A DNA stretch of 61,093 bases from Microvirga sp. Mcv34 (GTDB taxonomy: Bacteria > Pseudomonadota > Alphaproteobacteria > Rhizobiales > Beijerinckiaceae), in the NCBI RefSeq assembly GCF_024519725.1, contig NZ_JALJRK010000034.1, forward strand, positions 1-61,093. The letters run 5' to 3'. The notes beneath the pieces were generated by a model, which was not told where the DNA came from, searched no databases, and worked only from the letters and a program-made list of their open reading frames with translations. The position numbers and the translations under genes were made by a program. This document shows, in pieces, positions 46,021-56,191 of the stretch (its first letter is position 1; every line of letters begins with the position of its first letter).

Positions 46021-46066
46021 AGCCCGTTTCGTCAAGATCTGTGATGACGCGGCCGGTTGTATGAGG

Positions 46067-47089
46067 TCAGAACGTCACGATCACCTTGCCGAAGACCTTG
46101 CGGCCTTCGAGCCGCTCGAGGCCCTTCTGGAATTCGTCGAGCGGGAAGACAGCGTCGATGACCGGGGTCATGCCGCCGGCCATCTTGTCGAGCGACTGGG
46201 CGATGTTCTCGATCCGGCAGCCGAAGGAGCCGAAGATCCGGTATTGCTGCTGAAAGAGCTGCATCAGGTTCATGGTGGTGGAGACGCCGCTCGTCGAGCC
46301 GCAGGTGACGAGGCGTCCGCCGCGCTTGAGGCACAACAGCGAGCCGTTCCAGGTCTCGGCGCCCACATGCTCGAACACCACGTCGACGCCCTTGCGCTTG
46401 GTCAGGCGGCGCACCTCGCCCTCGAAGCGCTCGGTGCGGTAATTGATCACATAATCGGCCCCCAGGGCCTTGGCCTTCTCGCCCTTCTCGTCGTCACCCA
46501 CGGTCGTGTAGACCGTGCAGCCGATGGCCTTGGCCATCTTGATCGCCGCCGTGCCAATCCCCGAGCCGCCCGCATGGACGAGGATCGACTCGCCCGGCTC
46601 CAGCTTGGCGTTGTCGAACAGCATGTGCTGGACGGTGCCGAAACCGATGGGCGCGCAGGCCGCCTGCTCGAAGGAAACGCCCTTCGGCACCGGGATGACG
46701 AGCCGCTCGGGCCGGTTGATCAGCTCGCGGGCGAAGCCGTCGATATGGAAGCCCATGATGCCGGCCACGTTCTCGCAGAGATTGTCCCAACCTTTGCGGC
46801 AGGCGCTGCAATGGCCGCAGGTCTCGGCCCCGTACATGGTCACCGGATCGCCCACCTTGAAGCGCGTGACGCCCTCGCCCAAGGCCGCGATCTCGCCCGC
46901 GGCCTCCACGCCCACCGCCTGCGGCATCTTGCGCTTGGCGAAGGCCATGCCGCGGAAGCCCCAGACATCGAGAAAATTGAGGGCGAGCGCCTTGACCCGG
47001 ACCTGCACCTCCCCGGCGGCGGGCAGCGGCGGGGCTTCCATCTCGGTGATGCGAAGATCACGGTCGCCGAAGAGTTGGAGAGAGCGCAT
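46067..47089 (-). CDS. adh2XL: Zinc-binding dehydrogenase of the VLCFA cluster (Adh2XL-like)
   Basis: 340 residues from the ATG at 47089 (MRSLQLFG). An MDR-family enzyme with the structural zinc cysteines in ETCGHCSACRKGWDNLC (about 88-104), the dinucleotide motif HAGGSGIGTAAIKMAK (about 161-176) and QAVGVEAAGEIAALGEG. Position between the ketosynthase/reductase genes and lpxXL matches adh2XL of rhizobia. It probably acts as an enoyl reductase in each elongation cycle, since no other enoyl reductase is in the set; that is inference. Confidence 0.85.
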   Translation of the reverse strand: MRSLQLFGDRDLRITEMEAPPLPAAGEVQVRVKALALNFLDVWGFRGMAFAKRKMPQAVGVEAAGEIAALGEGVTRFKVGDPVTMYGAETCGHCSACRKGWDNLCENVAGIMGFHIDGFARELINRPERLVIPVPKGVSFEQAACAPIGFGTVQHMLFDNAKLEPGESILVHAGGSGIGTAAIKMAKAIGCTVYTTVGDDEKGEKAKALGADYVINYRTERFEGEVRRLTKRKGVDVVFEHVGAETWNGSLLCLKRGGRLVTCGSTSGVSTTMNLMQLFQQQYRIFGSFGCRIENIAQSLDKMAGGMTPVIDAVFPLDEFQKGLERLEGRKVFGKVIVTF

Positions 47090-47449
47090 GGGTAAAAATC
47101 CTACTCCGGGAATCCACATCTTTCAGTGGGATTAGACGTGGATAGCCGGTACAAGCCCGGCCATAACGGATACATCCGTTGGGCGGATTAAAGTGTGAGC
47201 AGACGAATGACAAGTTTTGTATGGCTCACAAATCGATGCAAGGCTCGTTAACCCTCTCGACTTCCAGGGCAAGCTGCGAAAAGGCGAGTGATTCTGTTTT
47301 GAGCCTTTTGCCACGATGACATCGTCCGATCATTCGCGCCGATCTCGGCTCCCGGACCCTGATCAAGAGAAAGGTCAAATTCATCCCGGATTCTTTCTCC
47401 GACGGTAGATTGCTCCTCAAATGTCTTTGAGTAGAAGCTAGAGAACGGG
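47090..47449. other. 360-nt AT-rich gap inside the VLCFA cluster
   Basis: Contains a degenerate copy of the 13-bp-arm palindrome at 47134-47170 and otherwise no recognisable element. Short minus-strand frames (47226-47499 region) have no family match and no ribosome site; they may be gene remnants. Confidence 0.5.
47134..47170. repeat. Degenerate copy of the 13-bp-arm palindrome
   Basis: CGTGGATAGCCGG and CCCGGCCATAACG flank TACAAG, with several mismatches against the copies at 13254 and 15849. Confidence 0.6.
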
Positions 47450-48160
47450 TCAGACTTCGGCCTCAATGCGAGCATAGGCAGCCATGACCTGGAACACATC
47501 TGCCATCTCGGTATGCATTTGAGTTAGCTTCGAGAACTCGTCATCGCTTAGTTCACGGCTATCGTCTTCACCAAGCCAACCTAGACAGGCTGCCATGTCA
47601 CGCTCGAAATAACTACAAAGCCCATAAGGGCGCACGGGATCGCAGGATGGGACTGGCCAAAGATCCGCCTTGAACAATTTCGGGGCAGAAACCTTCCAAA
47701 AGAAGGGAAGACAACGCGCAAGGATGATGTGATCAGTAGTTAGATTGAAATCTTGGCCCCCAATATCGTAATGGCCAGGGTCGATCTGTGCAGATTGAAA
47801 AAAGAGGTTAAGGATACCAGCCATCCTTGCATGCTGCAGTGCGAGTTCCGCCGGAGAACCGGCGCCAAATACCTCAGCAATGTCGCTTAGGATATTTCCC
47901 GATCCATAGGGACTAGAAGCATCTACGCAGGGCGCTCCAACCTCGACTGTATCATTCGCCATATTCCATCCGAACCGAGTTCGGCGGATCAAGGCAAGAT
48001 GGCGATCCGTCAACTTAATCGACTGTAAGTTTTCAGTGGGTTCATAGCTTTCCCAAATACCCCAAACATCTTTTAGTATAACAGGTTTTGCTTCTTCTCT
48101 TTTGAGCGCACAGTAGCGCTTTAGAGCAAACCACATACGGTTCAGGAAATAGAAGAGCAT
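47450..48160 (-). CDS. Unrecognised protein inserted in the VLCFA cluster
   Basis: 236 residues, no family recognised. It has no signal peptide or clear membrane segment, except that the first 15 residues (MLFYFLNRMWFALKR) are hydrophobic and basic. Tryptophan-, cysteine- and aspartate-rich, with a helical C-terminal third. Base composition is clearly lower in GC than every neighbour, as is the 360 nt downstream. It splits the otherwise tight cluster between the SDR and adh2XL genes and looks horizontally acquired. Confidence 0.65.
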   Translation of the reverse strand: MLFYFLNRMWFALKRYCALKREEAKPVILKDVWGIWESYEPTENLQSIKLTDRHLALIRRTRFGWNMANDTVEVGAPCVDASSPYGSGNILSDIAEVFGAGSPAELALQHARMAGILNLFFQSAQIDPGHYDIGGQDFNLTTDHIILARCLPFFWKVSAPKLFKADLWPVPSCDPVRPYGLCSYFERDMAACLGWLGEDDSRELSDDEFSKLTQMHTEMADVFQVMAAYARIEAEV

Positions 48161-48239
48161 TAAACCAATTTTCTCAAAGGATATGCCAACCCCCTTTATG
48201 AAACTGGAGATTAGACGAGCGCTCTAGTATTGCGAATTC

Positions 48240-48986
48240 CTACCGATGCACGCCCAGCATCGAGGTCAGGCCGCCGTCGATCGGCAGCACCGTGCCGGTG
48301 ATGTAGGCGGCGGGGTCGGACATGAGGAAGGCGGCGAGACCCGCGATTTCCTCCGGCTTCGCGAAGCGTCCGGCCGGGATCTGTTTTTCCATGTTGTCGC
48401 GATAGGCCGCGTAGGGCGCCATCATGTCCGTGTCGATGAAGCCAGGCGCGATCACGTTGACCGTGACGCCGCGCTTGGCGGTCTCGACGGAGAGCGTGCG
48501 GCAATAGGAGATCAGCGCCCCTTTCGAGGCCGCATAGGCGGCATTGCCCGGATTGCCCTGAAGGGCCGCCACCGACCCGATGGCGACGATTCGGCCCGCC
48601 TTGGCGCGGATCATGCCGCGCATGAGAGCCTTGGCGATGCGGGTGAAGGACCAGAAATTCACCTGCATGGCGGCTTCGGCCTTGTCCTGCTGCATCATGG
48701 CGGCAAGCGCGTCGTAGGGCTGGCCGGCATTGTGCACCAGGCCGAAGAAGCTCTCGCCCTCGATGGTCTCGCAGAAGGCCTCCAGGGCGGCCTTGTCGGC
48801 GAGATCGACTTCATGGGCCTTGATGCTCCGGCCGGGATGGGCCTGCATCAGCTCGCCGGCCAAGGCCTTCGCAGCCTCGCCGGAGGACCGGTAGGTGAAA
48901 TCCACATCGTGGCCGGCGGCGGCGAGCGCCCGCACGATGGCGGCGCCGACACCCTTGCCGCCGCCCGTCACCAGAACCCGGGTCAT
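48240..48986 (-). CDS. 3-oxoacyl-ACP reductase-like SDR of the VLCFA cluster
   Basis: 248 residues of the FabG type. TGGGKGVGAAIVRALA (about 7-22), VHNAGQPYDAL, the serine in IVAIGSVAALQGNPGNAAYAASKGAL and a catalytic Tyr/Lys in YAASK are seen. It starts 3 nt after the ketosynthase stop, so it is co-transcribed. Expected role: NADPH reduction of the 3-oxoacyl-AcpXL intermediate during elongation to C28. Confidence 0.9.
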   Translation of the reverse strand: MTRVLVTGGGKGVGAAIVRALAAAGHDVDFTYRSSGEAAKALAGELMQAHPGRSIKAHEVDLADKAALEAFCETIEGESFFGLVHNAGQPYDALAAMMQQDKAEAAMQVNFWSFTRIAKALMRGMIRAKAGRIVAIGSVAALQGNPGNAAYAASKGALISYCRTLSVETAKRGVTVNVIAPGFIDTDMMAPYAAYRDNMEKQIPAGRFAKPEEIAGLAAFLMSDPAAYITGTVLPIDGGLTSMLGVHR

Positions 48987-48989
48987 GGT

Positions 48990-50270
<1,281 letters not shown>

Positions 50271-50280
50271 TGCCTTCTCC

Positions 50281-51408
50281 TCAAGCCTTGGTGAGCCGGA
50301 CGGCGCCTTCGCCGCGCCAATGGCCGACGGAGGTGACGAGAGCCTCGCCGGCTTTCCCCTCGGCGATCAGTCCTGCGGCGAGCGCCACCCCGGTGGCAGC
50401 CTGCGCTTCGATGGTATGGCCGACGAGATTGCCGGTGGCATGGACGGCCGCGCCGGGCGCGATGTCCTTCAGGGCCGCCTGCTCCTCTTCCGTGATGTCC
50501 TTGATGCCAGTAGCGCCGGACAGCACCAGGTCGGGCTTCGCCCCGAGCTGCTTCGCCAGGGCGTGGAGCGCTTCCTCGACGCTGCCCGCCCGGCGGCGGG
50601 CGCGGTCGGACGCGATCCCCGCCACGACGGCGAGCGGCTTGGCGCCCCGCGCCTCCGCATGCTCGCGGGATTCGAGCACCAGGAAGCAGGCCCCGGAACC
50701 GAGGATCATGCCGCCGCCCTCGGCGGGGCGCTCCCAGACGGACGCATAGGGCTTCTTCCAGAGGAAGCCGCCCATTTCATAGATCAGGAGCACGTCGGCC
50801 CGCTCGGCATTGTAGGCGCCGCCGACGAGGAAAATATCGTCCTGCCCCGAAGCGATCCGCTCCCGGGCGATGCGTAGCGCATCCACGCCGCTCGATTCCT
50901 CGCCCATGAAGGTGCGCGAAGCGCCCGTCACGCCATGGACGATGGAAATGTTGCCGGCCAGGAGATTGGACAGCTGCGCCAGGAACAGGGTCGGGCGCAG
51001 GTCGCCCATGAGGCGCTCGTTGAGGAAGACGCCCGGATCTTTAGCCTGCCGCAGCCCCGTGAGGATCTGCCCGTCGACCGCGTAATCCCGCTCGCCGCCG
51101 CCGGCCGAGACGATGAGCTGCATCCGGCCTTTCAGGGCTGCGTCGTCCTTCGCGCCGGCCGCATCCAGGGCGAGGCCCGCCGCGTAGCAGCCGAGCCTCT
51201 GCCAGGCCTCCATCTGCCGCTGGTCGGATTTCTTGGGGATCTGCCGGTCCCATTCGAGCGCCACCACCGGATGGACCGGGAAGGGCTCGAAGGTCGTCGT
51301 ATCCGTGTTCGGAGCGCCGCCGGCCGCGAGCGCCGCCAGATGGGCGTCCAGGCCTTCGCCCGCACCCGATACGAGGCCTATTCCCGTGATGACCACATCC
51401 CGCATCAA
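50281..51408 (-). CDS. fabF2XL: Degenerate ketosynthase, chain-length-factor-like (FabF2XL)
   Basis: 375 residues of the thiolase/KS fold. Aligned by eye with its neighbour, the nucleophile position reads Glu171 in GEESSGVDAL instead of cysteine, and the first histidine motif reads SGATGIKD without histidine. The second histidine is kept (His331 in NLVGHTIEAQ). This is the pattern of KS-beta/chain-length factors. The start overlaps the fabZXL stop (51405-51408). Most likely it pairs with the intact synthase to set chain length. Cluster position matches rhizobial fabF2XL. Confidence 0.85.
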   Translation of the reverse strand: MMRDVVITGIGLVSGAGEGLDAHLAALAAGGAPNTDTTTFEPFPVHPVVALEWDRQIPKKSDQRQMEAWQRLGCYAAGLALDAAGAKDDAALKGRMQLIVSAGGGERDYAVDGQILTGLRQAKDPGVFLNERLMGDLRPTLFLAQLSNLLAGNISIVHGVTGASRTFMGEESSGVDALRIARERIASGQDDIFLVGGAYNAERADVLLIYEMGGFLWKKPYASVWERPAEGGGMILGSGACFLVLESREHAEARGAKPLAVVAGIASDRARRRAGSVEEALHALAKQLGAKPDLVLSGATGIKDITEEEQAALKDIAPGAAVHATGNLVGHTIEAQAATGVALAAGLIAEGKAGEALVTSVGHWRGEGAVRLTKA

Positions 51409-51866
51409 ACTGTCTCCTCCAGAAGGCCGATGCGGCGCGCCTGGGCGCGCATCTGGCCGTCCATGCCCTCGGGGAAAGGCATGATCCTGAACCGCAGCTC
51501 CGCATCGCAGATCGGCTTGCCTTCGGCCAAGATCTTGGCCTTGGTCACGGCATAGCCCGAACCCTCATGCTCCAGCTGGGCCTGGATGGTGAGCACCGTA
51601 CCCGGTCCGACGAAGGTGCGAAAGCGGGCCTTGTCGACGGCCATGAGGAACGGCATGTGGGTGAAGCCCATGAGGCCGAGCACGAGATAGCCGGAAGCCT
51701 GGGCCATGGTCTCGGTCAGGAGCACGCCGGGCACGAGGGGATGGCCGGGGAAATGCCCTTCGAAAACAGGACTTTCCATGGGCACCGTGGAGGTCACCTC
51801 GATCCGCTTCGTCTCGCGGTCGAGGCTGGTCACCCGGTCGATCATTTCAAAATATTCGAGGCGCAT
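51405..51866 (-). CDS. fabZXL: 3-hydroxyacyl-ACP dehydratase of the VLCFA cluster (FabZXL)
   Basis: 153 residues, hot-dog fold. VFEGHFPGHPLVPGVLLTETMAQ (about 34-56) carries the active-site histidine and glutamate region of FabZ; FLMAVDKARFRTFVGPGT follows. It removes water from 3-hydroxyacyl-AcpXL. It is slightly longer than housekeeping FabZ. Translationally coupled to the following ketosynthase gene. Confidence 0.93.
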   Translation of the reverse strand: MRLEYFEMIDRVTSLDRETKRIEVTSTVPMESPVFEGHFPGHPLVPGVLLTETMAQASGYLVLGLMGFTHMPFLMAVDKARFRTFVGPGTVLTIQAQLEHEGSGYAVTKAKILAEGKPICDAELRFRIMPFPEGMDGQMRAQARRIGLLEETV

Positions 51867-51889
51867 TGTCTCTTGCGGAACCTGTTCCC

Positions 51890-51991
51890 CCTCCCCCTTG
51901 TGGGGAGGGGCTAGGGGTGGGGGTGTCAGCGCAAAACTGGATCAACGTGGCGCTACCACCCCACCTCCAACTCCTCCCCACAAGGGGGAGG
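51890..51991. repeat. Intra-operon inverted repeat between acpXL and fabZXL
   Basis: CCTCCCCCTTGTGGGGAGG (51890-51908) is exactly complementary to 51973-51991, with a roughly 64-nt spacer that itself holds CTAGGGGTGG/CCACC segments. No U-tract. A partial relative (CCCTTCCCCCGCGAGGGG) lies at about 42745, at the start of the TPM gene. Confidence 0.85.
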
Positions 51992-52065
51992 AGGGCTGCG
52001 TCGCGCCTCCCATCCCAGGGTAGCATATCGAAAAATCGGCCCGCCGGGATGGCTTGCTTGTCTTT

Positions 52066-52347
52066 TTAGGCCTGCTTGGCGGCCACGAGGGCGTCGATGC
52101 GCGCCACGAGGTTCTTCAGGACGAAGTATTCCTCGGCGGGAGCCTTGCCCTCGTTCACTTCCTGCGTCCACTGCTCCAGCGGCAGCTTGATCCCGAAGGC
52201 CTTGTCGATGGCGAACGCGATGTCGAGGAAGGCCAGGGAGTCGATGCCGAGATCCTCGATGGCATGGCTCTCGGGGGTGATCTGCTCGCGCGGGATATCG
52301 GCGGTCTCTGAAATGATGCCGGCGACGGTCTCGAAGGTGGACGACAT
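52066..52347 (-). CDS. acpXL: Specialised acyl carrier protein AcpXL
   Basis: 93 residues. The phosphopantetheine serine is in [25 protein letters not shown] (about Ser37). The sequence after the motif ([26 protein letters not shown]) is typical of AcpXL and unlike housekeeping AcpP. It carries the growing very-long-chain 27-hydroxyoctacosanoyl-type acid. First gene of the cluster; the promoter should lie in 52348-52713. Confidence 0.93.
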   Translation of the reverse strand: MSSTFETVAGIISETADIPREQITPESHAIEDLGIDSLAFLDIAFAIDKAFGIKLPLEQWTQEVNEGKAPAEEYFVLKNLVARIDALVAAKQA

Positions 52348-52713
52348 GACGCCGCTCTCCTGAACTGCTTGTTGGTCTCAACGATCCAGCGCCGGCAAGC
52401 TCTCAAGGCCCGGTGTCCAGCCGCTCTTCTCGTCAAGGAGGGTTGTTTCGAAACGCACCCCTTACACGACCGGCCGCAGACCGGCAACCGATTGGTTGCA
52501 TTCCGGGAGCATCGGACCCAAAAGTGGATTTGTCCTTTCGGGATTTATTCGAGGCGCAACCCTTGAGGAAGGTATTGTGCGGAGGCTTCTTTTCCGCCTG
52601 CGGCAACTACTTGAGGGAGATGCGATTGATTATTCTGCCCCCATCGCCGATAAGGGCCGCCTTCGGCCGAAACCCGAATGATCTTACATTGACGACAGAT
52701 TGCTTGGATCGAC
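52348..52713. other. Divergent intergenic region upstream of acpXL and the phosphatase gene
   Basis: 366 nt with no credible gene. It holds a decayed copy of the GCATCGGACCCAAAAGTGG repeat at about 52509-52556. Promoters for both flanking genes should lie here, but no clear -35/-10 pair is assigned. Confidence 0.6.
52509..52556. repeat. Decayed dispersed palindrome (GCATCGGACCCAAAAGTGG type)
   Basis: The left arm matches the copies at 25505 and 38483 closely; the right arm (CCTTTCGGGATTTATTCGAGGC) is diverged. Confidence 0.7.
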
Positions 52714-53436
52714 GTGTTCAACCGGTTCCTCAAGCCTGAAATCCGCTATGCACGCCGCATGGCCCGCATCGCGCGCTGGGACCGGCCCGTCGAGGGTTTG
52801 TCCGGGCGCCTGCGCGCCTGGGCCCACATGCTCCTGGCCGATCATGGGGTTTTCCGTCTCTTCTACCTCAACAAGCACCGGGTGACCGACCGCCTGTGGC
52901 GCTCGGCCCAGCCCGCCCCGCATCAGATTGCCGCCCTCAAGGCCGAGGGTGTGCGCACCATCATCAACCTGCGCGGCGGCCGCGAGCACGGCTCCTGGCA
53001 GCTCCAGAAGGAGGCCTGCGAGCGGCTCGGCATCCATCTGGTGGAATTCGTTGTCCGCTCCCGCGGGGCGCCGGACCGGGAAACCCTGCTGTCCGCCAAG
53101 GAATTCTTCGACACGATCGAGTACCCGGCCGTCCTGCACTGCAAATCGGGCGCCGACCGGGCGGGCTTCGTCGCGGCGCTCTACCTCATCGTGTTCGAAG
53201 GCAAGTCCATCGACGAGGCCCAGCGCCAGCTCTCCGTGCGCTTCGGCCATTTCCGCTTCTCGAAGACGGGCATCCTCGACGAGTTCTTCGATCTCTACCG
53301 CCGCGAGGGCGAGGCCCAGGGAATCCCGTTCCTGACCTGGATCGAGACCCGGTACGATGCCGAGACCCTGGAGCGGAACTTCCGCCCGAGCTTCTGGTCG
53401 AGCCTCCTGGTCGACAGGATCATGCGACGGGAATAG
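52714..53436 (+). CDS. Tyrosine/dual-specificity protein phosphatase-like
   Basis: 240 residues from a GTG start. The CX5R motif is intact in LHCKSGADRAGF (about 143-154). LWRSAQPAPHQIAALKAEGVRTIINLRGGRE upstream is typical of the bacterial DSP-like (DUF442-related/Siw14) fold. The extended basic N-terminus (about 1-45) may contact membranes. Substrate unknown; phosphoinositide- or lipid-phosphate-like targets are possible. Convergent with the ABC exporter gene. Confidence 0.88.
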   Translation: MFNRFLKPEIRYARRMARIARWDRPVEGLSGRLRAWAHMLLADHGVFRLFYLNKHRVTDRLWRSAQPAPHQIAALKAEGVRTIINLRGGREHGSWQLQKEACERLGIHLVEFVVRSRGAPDRETLLSAKEFFDTIEYPAVLHCKSGADRAGFVAALYLIVFEGKSIDEAQRQLSVRFGHFRFSKTGILDEFFDLYRREGEAQGIPFLTWIETRYDAETLERNFRPSFWSSLLVDRIMRRE

Positions 53437-53456
53437 GCGGTCCGGGTTTTGCCCCT

Positions 53457-53552
53457 CCACGTCATCACCGGGCTCGTCCCGGTGATCTCGTTCGGAAAAG
53501 CGCAGCGCTTCACGGAATCGGGATAGCCGGGACGAGCCCGGTGATGACGTGG
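53457..53552. repeat. Long inverted repeat with 26-nt perfect arms
   Basis: Positions 53457-53482 and 53527-53552 are exact reverse complements (CCACGTCATCACCGGG...). A shorter AAGCGC/GCGCTT hairpin lies in the centre. It sits between two convergent genes and appears to be a composite of the 13-bp-arm family. Confidence 0.88.
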
Positions 53553-53564
53553 CGTGGGCAGATC

Positions 53565-55346
<1,782 letters not shown>

Positions 55347-55534
55347 GCTCTGCCTTAAGGAAGTTCTTATTTCGTGAGGTTCGCGGTTAGCACGCAAAGG
55401 CCCCGGGCGGCAAATCCTCCGCCGGCCGAAGATCGATGGATATGGCCGTACCGCTTCCGGTCGGGCCTGCTTTCCCTCTCGACAGAGCCGCCGTTCCGTG
55501 GCTGCATGGCGTTATCGTCGCACTGGAATCCGCC

Positions 55535-56161
55535 ATGACGCTCGAAACCTGGCTCGCCTTCACGGCCGCCTCCGCCGTGCTGCTCGTCATCCCCGGGCCG
55601 ACCATCCTTCTGGTCGTGTCCTATGCCCTCGGGCAGGGCTGGCGCACCGCCCTGCCTATGGCGGTCGGAGTCGCCCTGGGGGATTTCACCGCCATGACCC
55701 TGTCGCTCCTCGGCCTCGGAGCGCTGCTGGCCGCCTCGGCCACCCTGTTCACGGTGCTCAAATGGGTGGGGGCCGCCTATCTCGTCTGGCTCGGAATCAA
55801 GCTCTGGCGGGCCGGCGGAGCACTCGACGCCAAGCCACGCACGGATGCGACATCCGCGCTCAGGATGCTCGGCCATGCCTGGCTCGTCACGGCGCTCAAT
55901 CCGAAAGGCCTGACCTTCTTCATCGCCTTCCTGCCCCAGTTCATCGACCCGAAGCTGGCGCTCCTGCCCCAGGTCGGCGTCTTCGCCGCGACCTTCCTGA
56001 TCCTCGCCTTCGCGAACGTCCTCACCTACGCGCTGATCGCCTCGCGGGCCCGCAGCGTCGTGCAGAGCCCGCGAACCATGCGGGTGATCAACCGGACCGG
56101 CGGCAGCCTCCTGATCGGCGCGGGCGTCGCCACGGTGGCGCTGCGAGCGGGACAGGGGTGA
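55535..56161 (+). CDS. LysE/RhtB-family amino acid exporter
   Basis: 208 residues from the ATG at 55535 (MTLETWLAFT); a longer frame upstream lacks membrane-protein character. LLVIPGPTILLVVSYALGQGWRTALPMAVGVALGD (about 16-50) and LNPKGLTFFIAFLPQFI (about 125-141) are family signatures. It is a second, diverged copy relative to the gene at 41326. Substrate unknown. Confidence 0.92.
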   Translation: MTLETWLAFTAASAVLLVIPGPTILLVVSYALGQGWRTALPMAVGVALGDFTAMTLSLLGLGALLAASATLFTVLKWVGAAYLVWLGIKLWRAGGALDAKPRTDATSALRMLGHAWLVTALNPKGLTFFIAFLPQFIDPKLALLPQVGVFAATFLILAFANVLTYALIASRARSVVQSPRTMRVINRTGGSLLIGAGVATVALRAGQG

Positions 56162-56191
56162 GCGGCGGTCGGGGCCTCCGACCGCCTCGTT

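Noticed and set aside
47226..47499. Short minus-strand frames downstream of the orphan gene
   Set aside because: No ribosome site or family match; at most remnants in an AT-rich insert.
51706..52023. 105-codon plus-strand ORF with a PPPTPPHKGEEG stretch
   Set aside because: This is the translation of the inverted repeat between acpXL and fabZXL, a known type of artefact in rhizobial genomes.
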